Assembly (NCBI GenBank): GCA_035772735.1
Contig: JASDFA010000011.1
Location: 2,790,001 to 2,854,000 of the forward strand
Length of the DNA: 64,000 nt
Direction: 5' to 3'
From: Datura wrightii
Lineage: Eukaryota; Streptophyta; Magnoliopsida; Solanales; Solanaceae
Positions 39,301-50,156 of this stretch are shown here, piece by piece. Numbering within the stretch: position 1 is the stretch's first letter; every line of letters begins with the position of its first letter. Under the pieces are notes generated by a model, which saw only the letters and a list, made by a program, of their open reading frames with translations, made no database searches and was not told the origin of the DNA. The translations under genes and the position numbers were made by a program.

Positions 39301-40440
39301 TTAAAAACACAATTATCAAAGTCATATTCAACTCATTGTGTAAAATGACTATCTTCAAGGCATATCTTATCAAATTCTCATATTAACTGACAAGTAATCA
39401 CAATAACATTTCGAATACTATTGCAAATAAAAAGATAATAATACACAAAAAATTTTATATAGTAGAATGTTAACAAACTTTTTTGCCAATAATTTTTTCT
39501 TTTCTTTAGATTTATGAGTAGCATTTTGTCAAGGATTATTTTAATCACTTTGCCATAAAATTTTAATTTATTTAGCGAGACTTTTAAATATATATATATA
39601 TATATATATATTAAAGAATAATTAAAATTTAAAATGTTGAAACTGAGGTTCGAACTAAGCCACTTAAATAATTATTCCCTTTGAAACTGTTAGTAATTCA
39701 TCAATACATGAGTTTTAGCCTCAAATAATCTCTTTAAGTTAAGGATACATTTATTTTTATTTTTATTTTAATATTTAAGCACATATGGTCCTTTAAGTTT
39801 GTTAAATTGAATACTTTTAACACAATTACTACAATATTCAGACTTAAAGTTTATTTAATTATAATATCATGTGTTCTCTAAGTAAATGATTTTAAAAGTA
39901 CAATTATATTTTCTAAAATTTTTAAAAATTACATTTTGAAAAGTACATTACATCTTAATTAATGATATATTTATGTTGCAAGTAATCATTTGATTAGAAT
40001 AATTATATATTTTTTAAAATAATGAAATATTTCAATATTAAACGAGAAATATTAAATCAGTCATTTAATATATAATAATTTTTAGTACATATAGACTACA
40101 GTTGGTTTTTCTTATAAGATTTCAAAATTTTTTTATTTAGATTTTTTGTTGTTGTGTCTTTGTAGTTATTTTTTCTTATTTTTATTTATTTTTTGTTTAA
40201 ACAAATAAAAGAATACTTTGATTTAGTTTGATGTTTATTTTAACTTTTGAAAAATTATTTTAGCAAATACATATGAATTAAAGTTATTAATTTATTTATT
40301 TAGATCATTTTTTAAAATAAAACTAATAATAAATTTAATATTTTAAAATATACTTTGTGATTATTTCAATATTTAAATAATTAAAAAAAATTAAATTATA
40401 ACTTTTAAATTTTTTTAAAAAAATCGCGTGAACTAGTTAT
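36330..40440. other. C-D spacer, part 3, AT-rich with repeats
   Basis: Very AT-rich. It contains (AAT)n tracts (36857-36879 and 36940-36964), a (TA)n tract (39588-39611) and two Helitron-like 5' ends (near 37157 and 37422; see findings). One less AT-rich island is annotated at 37590-37724. No other coding signal was seen. Confidence 0.5.
37590..37724 (+). CDS. Possible small or captured reading frame, 44 aa
   Basis: An ATG-to-TAG frame beginning MKFQEDDEQDTHAMCEM and ending YFWHLISRQN. It stands out because its base composition is balanced in an otherwise AT-rich region, and GCTAGGGTTTCTGC just upstream resembles a plant 5'UTR. I do not recognise the protein. It may be a gene fragment carried by a Helitron-like element, or chance. 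Confidence 0.2.
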   Translation: MKFQEDDEQDTHAMCEMQSSQLPSPEEQENFVKTYFWHLISRQN

Positions 40441-40478
40441 AAAAATATAATCCCTCAATTTTCCTTTGATAATGGGCC

Positions 40479-40569
40479 AACAAGATTTCTCCAGAAATAT
40501 GGAGAAAGTTTCCGAAGAAGAGAACGAAATATCGAGAAAGTACTTGACATCCCCTGGGACCTATAAATA
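40479..40569 (+). promoter_or_regulatory. sHSP D promoter: TATA box and HSE-like array
   Basis: TATAAATA lies at 40562-40569. Upstream, GAAAGTTTCCGAAG (from 40504) and GAAAGTACTTGA (40536-40547) follow the GAA/TTC pentamer spacing with single mismatches. About 43 bases present in E and F between the CCAGAAA block and the AATATGG block are missing here. Confidence 0.6.
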
Positions 40570-40646
40570 CCAATCGGCTCCTCCTCCTAGAACCAGTGTA
40601 ATTGAAAGAAGATTGAGAAAGTGAGAATTGAAAAACTTTACTGAAA

Positions 40647-41111
40647 ATGTCGCTAATTCCAAGAATCTTCGGCGATCGACGAAGCAGCAGCCTGTTCGAT
40701 CCGTTCTCAATTGACGTGTTTGATCAATTCAAGGAATTAGGCTTCCCGGTTTCCAATTCACGAGAGACCTCTGCATTTGCTAACACTCGAGTCGATTGGA
40801 AGGAAACACCGGAAGCTCATGTGTTCAAGGCCGATCTCCCTGGGCTTAAGAAGGAGGAAGTAAAAGTGGAGATCGAAGACGATCGGGTTCTTCAAATCAG
40901 CGGAGAGAGGAACGTGGAGAAGGAAGATAAGAATGATAGGTGGCATCGCGTGGAGCGAAGCAGCGGCAAATTCATGAGGAGATTCAGACTTCCGGAGAAC
41001 GCTAAGATGGATCAAGTTAAGGCGTCCATGGAGAATGGAGTGCTCACTGTTACCGTTCCTAAGGAAGAGGTGAAGAAGCCTGATGTCAAGTCCATTGAGA
41101 TCTCTGGTTAA
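40647..41111 (+). CDS. Class I small heat-shock protein (sHSP D), 154 aa
   Basis: The first plus-strand member, intronless and intact. N-terminal arm 1-48, alpha-crystallin domain 49-141, GERNVE at 86-91, W99-H100, GVLTVTVP at 131-138 and IEI at 150-152. The only unusual residue is Q27 in DVFDQFKEL, where all others have P. The 3' half of the coding sequence is nearly identical to C, but the promoter and 3'UTR belong to the E/F type (ACAAATTCACTGTTTGTTG after the stop). It stands head to head with C, about 9.7 kb apart. Confidence 0.95.
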   Translation: MSLIPRIFGDRRSSSLFDPFSIDVFDQFKELGFPVSNSRETSAFANTRVDWKETPEAHVFKADLPGLKKEEVKVEIEDDRVLQISGERNVEKEDKNDRWHRVERSSGKFMRRFRLPENAKMDQVKASMENGVLTVTVPKEEVKKPDVKSIEISG

Positions 41112-41790
41112 ACAAATTCACTGTTTGTTGAAGATTTGAAGTTGCTCTGTCTCTGTATCAAAGTCTTGTCTCGTCTCTGTTTCTCGCCTAATGGCGTAGT
41201 TGATGTGTACTTCCTTTAAAATTCCATGTTAAAAATAAAATACTAGTGGTGTATTATTATCCTCTAATTCTGCTCCAAACTCCTATGTTTTTTTTTAATA
41301 TAATAAACTTTGAATATTATCATTAAACAACTAAAATACTACATCTAATGATCTTAGAAACCGAAAGTTCATAAAAGATTCTAGCGAACTTGCTCGTTTC
41401 ACATTGTCACTTCTATTGTGCATTTTCTGGAGAAACAGAATTGTTGTGAGCAGAATGAATGTGGCGCACTTTAGAAGAACACTTCCCTTTCATATTTTCA
41501 AATCTATTGCTTGATATGTAGTTTTTGTTCTTTTTATGTGTTAAGTAGACCATTGTAGCCTGTGGGTGGGCGAGGGGGGGACTGTGGAGTAGGAGAAAAG
41601 GATAACATTTGAACAGATGGGAGAATAGCACCACTATTACATCATACAAGGAAATATTGGATTAGTTATTAAATAGTAAAATAAATAATTTTAAAATTAA
41701 TTAAAAATTTTAAATATAAAATTAAAATATTTTTATATTTTATTTAAAAATTATTATTTTTTTATCACATGTATAGAGGTAATAACTTAG
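41112..41790. other. 3' flank of sHSP D, duplicated behind sHSP E
   Basis: From the stop to about 41640 the sequence matches 52819-53350 almost base for base (GAAGATTTGAAGTTGCTCTG, TTGTTGTGAGCAGAA). An AT-rich stretch follows up to the LTR. No gene is seen. Confidence 0.7.
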
Positions 41791-44700
41791 TGTTACAGGG
41801 GTGATTTTTTTCACTTTCACCACTGTCGGCAGTCGCACTACACAACACAACTTCAGCCTTGCACACCAACAAGCCGATTAGGGACTTAGAATAATTTAGG
41901 CTAAACAGAACGTAAAAAGCACATACAACAATTACGGAAAATTTTCCCAACCTTTATTAATCTCGCAGATTACAAAGGACTCACTCGAATTTGGGAGGCT
42001 TACAAGGATACACAAAACTGCCTTAGCCAAATTCTGCCTACCACTATTTATAGGCTGCTGCCAACCGGCAGTTACAAAGCGATAGGGACGACTTGCTGGC
42101 ATATCCCAGCATACAAGAAAACAATATCCTAAAGATCAGCATAAGATAAGGTCAGTTACAATTTGAAATTCAAATTTCAACTCGCCAGCCGCTCCTGCAG
42201 AGCCCGCGCATGCCTGCCAGCGCACATGCCAGCTCACTGCCAGGCTGGCGCGTGCATCCATCGCCCATATCGGCGCCCAGCGTCCTCAGCTTCCACCCTT
42301 AGGATATTTTCCAGCCTTCCTTGCCTTGTTCATGCCATGCTAATGCCCACAAGCTTGCCTTGCACCCGTCTAGCACTTGACCATGCCATCACCTAGCCGA
42401 GTCATCCTGTCACGCCCCACCTTGGGGGGTATGACTGGCACCTGGTGCCCTAGTAGGACCTGGACTGCTAACTGGTGAGCCTAAGCACATCTGGTGCCTG
42501 GCTAGCTCTGTTTCAGATTTCTGGAAACAACGGGCTATATAACGGCTGTAAATATAGCCTCCGGCCGACTGGGCCTATAGCCACCTGTACATGATTTCAG
42601 CTAACCAGAGACATACTTATAAAGGGGAACCTATACGGGCCGACAAGGCCACCATGTTGTCTAGTTATCTGTAACTTCAACATAAAGAATACTATATATC
42701 TACGTGACCGGCAAGGTCACCACTACTATCAGACGATGGCCCCACACGACCAACATAATCAAATACTAAACAGCTAAACACACGCACGGCCCCACATGGC
42801 CGGCACAACTAACCACAGGGAAATATATACAGACTGCAAGCCTCTAAGAATACTGATAAGATGGTCGGGACAGGGCCCCGACCTACCCGTACTATACAAC
42901 AAAAGAAAATGAAATACACCTCTGAATATCTAGCTCCGGATGACAGGAGCTGATGACTCTATAAGTTGGCTGAAATCATGAGGGATCGCCTCCTCGTCTA
43001 TGAGTACCTGCAGGCAAGTAATGCAGCGCCCCACTAGGCGTCAGTACCACTTGTACTGAGTATGCAATCAACTGAAACAATATAACTAAAACAACTGAAT
43101 ATAGATAGCATAACTAGCATTTCTGTATAGCAGGAGATAGCTGAATCTGAAGAAGCTGATATGAACTGAATCAAGCTTTCTGTACTGATAAGGCAGAGGC
43201 GTACCTGTAGACGCGACGGTCTGCTGTCTAGTAGCTAGTATATAGCACATAAATAGATATACAAGTAGCAAGCAAGAGCCAATACCAACCCCCATAAGCC
43301 GGATGGCGCCAAGCAAGCAAACAATCTATATACCCCTACCCGGGTCAAAACCAACCAAAAATAAGTCACTCTACTCATCTACTCACTTCGGAGCTCCTCT
43401 ACCGGCCCCCTGGGTGTCCGGCTCAGGCCATAGCCTCCGATATAAGCAACCGCGTCTGGGTCCGGAGGACTCCTGTGTAGACAGTAACAGATAGGGTCTG
43501 GATCCCCGGACACAAACTCAACGGGGCTATCTGAAACCGGAGCTACACCTATAACAACTGAATGTACAGACAGTAACAGATAGGGTCTGGTTCCCTGGAC
43601 ACAAAACTCAACAGGGCTATCTGAAACCGGAGCTGCACCTGCAATGCTGATCAGACTGCTATGGGGAAAGCTTCATCCCATCTTCGTCCAAGCTGGGGAC
43701 GGCATACCACTCCTTGGAGTGACGTAAAACCCACCCGCTCAATGGGCGACACGATTACCAACCCAGGGGGCGGCGAGGACGCTCAAAAGGGTGCCCTCAC
43801 GCCACATCAAGTCTCAACAAATAAATAACACATATAAATAGCAAGCATGTATAACTGAAAAGACTATTTGAAATCTAACTTCTTATTCTGATATGTTTCT
43901 ATACTGAACTGATTCTTTACTAATTATACTGATTCTGAAATCCTTCTTTAACTGTTGGCTAACCTGTAGCCAATATTCCATTTGTCTGAATGGCTAGTCT
44001 GTAGCCATAAAACTGTCTGTCTATCTGATTTTACTTTACTAGCTTTTATTCTGAAAATCTGTCTCTTTTTATTCTACAACATGCTTGCTAATCATACAAT
44101 AAGCTATACTGAATCTGGAATGCTAACTCACCCTTTGGCGCATGCTTTACTAACTTTCGGACTGAATACGATACGACAACACAACTCAGAATCTATTAGA
44201 CTTACTTAATTCTCAACATTCAACTCCGAGAGTTTCAAATATGGAGTTTACTATGACTTACCAAGCTAAGGCTTGCTAACTTGCCGAAGAACAACTTCAC
44301 ATACCTTAACCTCGAGTTATCCGACTGTCGGACGAGGCTCGCTCAGTACTCCAGCTATTTCTCCCAACTGTATTCATATACACGTCAATTAATACTAAAT
44401 ACAACACTATTCTGAAGGACGACGTCACTTTCGATATAATTATAGTCTAAACTTAGGCTTATCGAAAGACGGTCGAAAACTTGCTATTTTTCAGAGGTCC
44501 AGAAGGGAGAAGTATTCACTTTACGGCTAGGAGCACATAGACACTAGTTTGGAGCAATTCTACTTACCTTAGTCCGGTAGCTCGACGATTCGTCGGCCGT
44601 ATTTCGCGAAACAAAATCCGTAGGAATGCTCCCTGCTGCTAAATACCTCGGTACCTGAGGTTAATTCAAGTTTGGACCGCATTTGGCGGCGTAATCGGAC

Positions 44701-45250
44701 GAGTTTTAGTAGGAGATCTTCGTTTTCCCCTTCTCTCTGATTGCTCTCTGTTTTCTACTGGAAATTATAAGTTAAATGGAGCAAAAACCGAAGTTGGAGG
44801 CTTATATATAATTGGGACCTATAAGTCGCATTCCTGGAATGCGATTTATAAGTTGCATTCCTGGAATGCGATTTATCAGTCGCATTTTGCCTTGCGACGC
44901 GCCGACTTGGCGCTTGTCCGATCTTCCCCCGGGCCTTTTTCTAGCATGTATGGCATTCTAATACTCTTAACCAACACGCGATTAGGCCATCTATATGCCG
45001 GGAATTTACGGGGAGTAACACATCCCACGGCTTGCACGCATGCCTGATAAGTGCCATGCGCCCGTCCGTCGCCCTTTGTTGATCAAGGTCGTCTTGCCAA
45101 CACTCAAGTCTGCCTTGTATTGACGGAATGTCATGCGCATCATCCCGCCACACACACTATTGCCGAAGCCCACAACTTGCCATGCCAAGACAGTGCCTCC
45201 TTGGCATGTCATTGCCGATATTCGTCAAGTTCCAGCTTGAGGGTCTAACA
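41791..45250 (-). mobile_element. Older solo LTR (about 0.84 kb), split by solo LTR 3
   Basis: On the plus strand it starts TGTTACAGGGG and ends GGGTCTAACA. Parts 41791-42407 and 45026-45250 belong together. The flanks are CTTAG (41786-41790) and CCTAG (45251-45255), a TSD with one mismatch. On the minus strand it has a promoter-like CTATAAATAG and a following AATAAA, so it was transcribed in that direction. The E spacer retains the empty site (GGTAATAGCCTAGTAGG near 53602). Confidence 0.85.
42408..45020 (+). mobile_element. Solo LTR 3 (2.61 kb) nested in an older LTR, TSD CATCC
   Basis: It starts TGTCACGCCCCACCTTGG and ends GGGGAGTAACA, flanked by CATCC (42403-42407 and 45021-45025). It has an 89-bp internal tandem duplication (GACAGTAACAGATAGGG at 43480 and 43569) not present in copy 2. 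Small frames inside it are not genes. Confidence 0.92.
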
Positions 45251-45345
45251 CCTAGTAGGAAGACGACTCAGCATAAGACACGGGGGACAATACATCCCTA
45301 ACTTAATATTTACTATATCTACATATATACTTTCAGCCAATCGTA
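45251..45345 (-). pseudogene. Relic 3' flank of a lost minus-strand sHSP (D unit)
   Basis: TAGGAAGACGACTCAGCATA and TACTTTCAGCCAA match, in the same orientation and order, the 3' flanks of minus-strand genes A and B (GGAAGACGACTCA... and CTTTCAGCCAAA just before TGTCTTAACCAGAGATC). The coding part that should follow is absent. It is best explained as the remains of a convergent sHSP partner. Confidence 0.6.
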
Positions 45346-47089
45346 TACCATTGGTAAATCATATTTTATTAAATTCTAACTTATAAATTACATTATTGAA
45401 TATGATTTATAAATTATTTTTGTCACATATAACTTGTATTTATTAAATATAATTTATAATTATAGTCTTTTTTGTTAAATATGATTTACAAATTAGGTTT
45501 ATTAAACATGACTAATAAATTGTATTAATGAATCACATTATGATTTACAAATCATATTAATCGAGTACGATTTATAAATTATATTAGTCGAATACGACTT
45601 ATAAATTGTACTTGTCCGATATAATTATTATAAATATAAAAAAGAATTAAAAATATTTTTAAATCAAAAATTAGTGAGGAAAAGAGCTATGCACCAAACC
45701 AGATAAATTAATATAGAACAAATAAACATTTTAGCAAGACTAAATTAAAATTAAACTAACAAATTATAATACAAATAGATATTACTCCCATGTTTAATCA
45801 AATTTAAAGAAAGAAAGAACCAAAATTCACTGTGTAGATAGATTTAATCTTTTAAGTAGATTAAACTACTGAATAAGTCTTATTCTTTTCTTAAAAAATA
45901 TATTATAATGATTATTAATTTTTATATATATAAGATTATAACAATTTATTATTAATTTTTATTTAGATAATAATAAATAAAAAAATATATATTTTTTTTT
46001 ATTTCTCAGCCTTTTTTCCAAATTTAATAATGATAAATATTTGATTGACTTTAAAGTTAAGATACAACAATTATAGTGTCATAAAATATGAAATTTTTTT
46101 ACATTATTTCAAATAACAAAATATCTTTAAAATATTGTTGATAAAATTATTATTGGCCTTTTTCTTCATTTAAATTTTAAAATCAAGAAATATATTAATA
46201 TTTGTTTATTCTACTTCACTTTGAGAAAGATTAAGAAATATTTTTATTTTATTTTATGAAATAAAATTACCATTATCTGAGTGAAAATTAACGATGATCT
46301 TATAGATATGACATATATATCAGTTTACAAAGTTCACGAAGTTTTTTAAAAATAATATTTTATTTAAAAAATGTTTAAAAAGGAAAAAAAGTTATTTTTA
46401 TTTGAAAAGAGCATATCTGATTAAAACTAACAATAGGAGTATTTTTAAATGAATATTAACAAAGGGCATTATTGATTGTTTCTCATTATAAATATTTACT
46501 GCAAAAATCATATTAAATATATCAATGTATAAACGTAATATTTGAAAATATAAGTCCCATTCAATGAATGTGATTTATATAAGCATTAAGAAACAGACTT
46601 CTGCCTAAATAAAAAAAGACAGCTCCTTATGCCCTCCAATTTTTTAATCTCGAGTTCCATAACAATTCTGAAAATACTTTCATTTTTTGTTTCCATCAGT
46701 GCAGGTTCTTTAATCACAACTTGAATAATTCCCTCCCCATTTCACCCTTTTCCTCGCAATGTCTTTTATGACTTGTTTTAGTTGTAATTATCATATTTTT
46801 AAGGCAGTGAGACGAATATCATTTGTACAATAGAAATGTTTTGAGTAGTTAAATTTAAGTTCTTGCTGAACTTGTATTTGATACCAATGAGAAATTTCAT
46901 CAAGTTATTTAGTTGCTGCAATATTTTTAAGTTTGTTCTTTCGTGAATCTGGAAAAATGGTGCATCCTTGTTTTCCACTTTTCCATAATTATGGAGTTTG
47001 TACTTTATACCTATGCCAAAGAGATCAATAGAAAAATGAAAAGGTCTTGCAGATTGTATAATCTTCTTTTGTAATTTCACGAACTGATT
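45346..47089. other. D-E spacer, AT-rich duplicated part
   Basis: Homologous to 53700-55710 in the E-F spacer (AGTGAGGAAAAGAGCTATGC, ATTTTAGCAAGACTAAATTA). Non-coding. It lacks the plastid insertion present in the E copy. Confidence 0.6.
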
Positions 47090-47384
47090 TGTAACTCTAA
47101 CCCCAAAAGCTAGCTTGTGAGGGGAGTATTGCCTAAGTCCATATAAAGAGTCCGCCCATTTCTTTAACTATCGATGTGGGACTTTTTCCATTCTTCAACA
47201 TCCCACCTCAAGGGGGCCCAACATCGGGTGAGATGAGTCCTGCTCTGATACCATGTAAAGAAGTGGATCCTGGGCCTAACTCAACCCCAAAAGCTAGCTT
47301 GTGAGGGGAGGATTGCCTAAGTCCATATGAAGAGTTCGCTCATCTCTTTAACTACTGATGTGGGAATTTTTTCATTCTTCAACA
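47090..47384 (-). mobile_element. TRIM retrotransposon with 53-bp internal region
   Basis: Two LTRs, 47090-47200 and 47254-47384, both end TTCTTCAACA on the plus strand and share CCCCAAAAGCTAGCTTGTGA. Between them lie, on the minus strand, a primer-binding site TGGTATCAGAGC (47242-47253) directly inside the 5' LTR and a purine-rich tract (CCCCCTTGAGGTGGGA) next to the 3' LTR. Flanks TGATT and CGATT are a one-mismatch TSD. It has no coding capacity, as usual for TRIMs. Confidence 0.85.
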
Positions 47385-47409
47385 CGATTATTGAGGACGA
47401 AGATGATGA

Positions 47410-47610
47410 CTGGTAGGATCAAGCGCTTATCATCATACCAAATACTATAACTGATAGCAAGGACGCAACTTTATTTCTTAACTAAGCTCTTGGGAATCGA
47501 ACCCATGACCTTAGCTCTAATACCATTTGTTAGGATCAGACGCTTACCATCATGCCAAAAGTTATTGCTGATAGCAGAGGTACAACTTTATTTCTTACCT
47601 AAGCCTACCA
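47410..47610 (-). mobile_element. Second small LTR-type element (TRIM-like)
   Basis: A direct repeat begins AGGATCAAGCGCTTATCATC at 47414 and AGGATCAGACGCTTACCATC at 47532. Between the copies is GCTCTAATACCATT, the reverse complement of a Met-tRNA-type primer-binding site with one change, adjoining TGTTAGGATC. The exact ends are uncertain. The plus-strand frame at 47490-47723 across it is not a gene. Confidence 0.55.
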
Positions 47611-48429
47611 AACAAGTGTCATGTTCGATCATGGCTTCGACCGGGGCCACCCGCCCTCTCATGGGTCTTTTCATAGATAGAATGTTGGTGTTACCCAACA
47701 ATGACGATGAAGAAGAAAGATGATGAGGATGACAAAGATGATCAAGACGATGTTGAAGGTAAGCATTGCACATGCATAATTCTTTCATTATTCTTAGCCA
47801 AACTTTGCTAGTTCATTCTTTTGGTTCTTCTAAGAAGATGTCTTGAAAGCATTAGTTGCATCTCCCATCGCTCATCTAATTTTAGATTCAACTAGCTATA
47901 TATGGCGATTAAGAACTTTTCTTTTTTCTTGTGAATTTTATTAAATAGGAAGCTAAGCCTGTAATTAATGTTGATAAATTTGAATTCTTGAAACTTGTTA
48001 AAAGTGCATTCAAAATTACTGGTTGTATCAGAGTGTTTGATTAGGACAACTCAATCTAGAGAGTTCCACATAAGATGAGATAAAAAGAATATTACAAATG
48101 TTGGAGTATTGTTTGTCCTATTGATCATATTTATGTGCAATTTCGACCATAATTGTAAAGTATATTATATTAACTTGTCGGAGGAGATTCTTTGTTCTTC
48201 TCCAAGTGCACGTTCCTTCCGAGAGAAAACAATTTAATTGAATATTTTTTTCAGTGTTTCATCACTAAAGTCATGAATATTAATTAAACTTCACGTTTTG
48301 TCCACCGATATTTGTTTGCTTCCTCTTTTTCATGTTTTTTTTGTTCTAGTGCTTAGCTTTCTCTTTATATTGTCTTCTCTTGTTTCAGATTCTATTTGGC
48401 ATCTCGAAACCGTATGTTTTCAGTAGCCC

Positions 48430-49800
48430 TTGATAGACACATGTCATATTTGGTGAGGCAAAGATTGAGGACTTGAGCTCTCAGTTGCAGTCTCAAGCTA
48501 CTGAGCAGTTCAAGGCTCCTAATTTGAGCAATGTGATAATGAAGTCAGAACCGTCAACGATGGCTCAAGACGATGAGGATGTAGATGAGACTAGTGTAGA
48601 ACCCAAGAACATCGAGCTGGTGATGACTCAACCAAGTGTTTTCAAAGAGAACCTATCAAAGCTCTCAAGGCGCCGTTTATATAAACAAGAGATTCAACTT
48701 GAAGGGGCTCCTTTTAATCTGCTTTCAGTAAAACTCTACCACTTTTGTATTTCCAAATCAATTTGAATTGGATGATGTCTTCGCGGAGGAATTACAATGC
48801 TTAGAAATTCAAGTATGCTCAGTTATTTCATATTATGCTCTATCCAGATAATGATAATGGATCACCAATACAGGCGCTCGTAGACAATACTAGTACACAC
48901 ATTTTTATTCAGGCAAGAATGGCTAACTTTCTTCAGTTGGTAACTGAACCAACACCAAGAATTTTAGTGGTGGTAGTAAGTGGACAAAGACTACGATATG
49001 AGGGCGTGACTAGAAAATTTTCAATAACTATACAGGACAGCAATATAGTGGAAGATCTATATATTTTATCCCTTCGCGGTGTTGATATAGTACTGGTGGT
49101 TTTGTGGCTAGCAACTTTGGGACCTGTCCTTATTAATTATGCAAAGAGGATATTTGAATTCACTCTGAATGGTGCCAAGGTCTCATGGCAAAGGGATGCA
49201 CCTACCGATGTACAACGGATGCAATTGTATAGTCTGAGAAGGATAGATGCTACTGATGCAATTTCCTCTTATTTTCATGTAGGATTGGTATCTGAACCTT
49301 CATGTATTAGTCCCTCTAAGTTAGCAGCGGAGCTCAAAACATAAGAAGATATATTTCAGAAACCTGAATTTGCCTCCTTCGCGAAATCAAGACCACGCAA
49401 TCCATCTAGTTATATGAAGTCGTATCGATACTTTTATTCTCAAAAGCATGTTACAGAGCCATTAGTGTCTGAAATGCTCAAAGAAGGAGTAATTCGAGCT
49501 AGTACTAGTCCTTTTTCCTCACCAGTATTGTTGGTTCAATAAAAAGATGGCACCGGACAGTTTTGTGTTCGACTATCGTGCATTAAATGTAATCACAATT
49601 CGTGATAGATTTTCTATTACCATTAACGAATTAAATGGTGCCTGTTATTTCTACAAGTTGGATTTGTTGTCGGGTTATCATCAAATTAGGGTCTGGTCGA
49701 AGGATATTCTTAAGCCGGTATTTCGCACTTATGATTTTTATATTTAGAGAATAGTTAATGACCGGAGGATTTTCTGCGTAAATTTGATTTTATTAAAGGA
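48430..49800 (+). pseudogene. Decayed Ty3/gypsy gag-pol fragment (D unit)
   Basis: The frame at 48835-49344 contains an aspartic-protease-like stretch (ALVDNTSTHIFIQ, where DSGSTHNFI is usual). It is followed across a stop by reverse-transcriptase sequence (EMLKEGVIRASTSPFSSPVL, then DYRALN and YFYKLDLLSGYHQIRV, 49460-49700). In-frame stops lie near 49342 and 49541 and the frame shifts after KDG. The RNase H and integrase parts are missing. A sister copy is at 56520-57720, so it was duplicated with the sHSP segment. Confidence 0.8.
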
Positions 49801-50156
49801 ATATCTGCAAACTTCTATAGATATTTCATTACAGGGACATATTTAGGTAGTATTATTGGTTGAATTAAATTGAAAACTTTAAAACTTCATTGTTGAAGTT
49901 CTTAAAAGCTTGAAAAATCACAAATGAGTTTTGAATTTATTGAAATTTTTAATAAATTGGTGGTTGTGGTTTGTTGGTGGTGTCATTTCAAAGGTGTGGT
50001 TTAAATCTAAAGTCATCAGAAAAAGATTTGACTTATTTCGAGTGGAGTTTTATTGTTGAAGTTCGTAAGGTATCAAACACAATTTTTTATAACTTATATA
50101 AATCTCTTGTATCATGTTATATATTTTTACACAAGGTTTATATATTGTGTATATTA

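Noticed and set aside
42163..42396. 77-aa frame rich in A, C, P and H
   Set aside because: It lies in the older solo LTR, upstream of its nested LTR; composition reflects GC-rich LTR sequence.
44853..45248. Overlapping frames on both strands
   Set aside because: They cross the junction between nested LTRs, so they cannot be ancestral genes.
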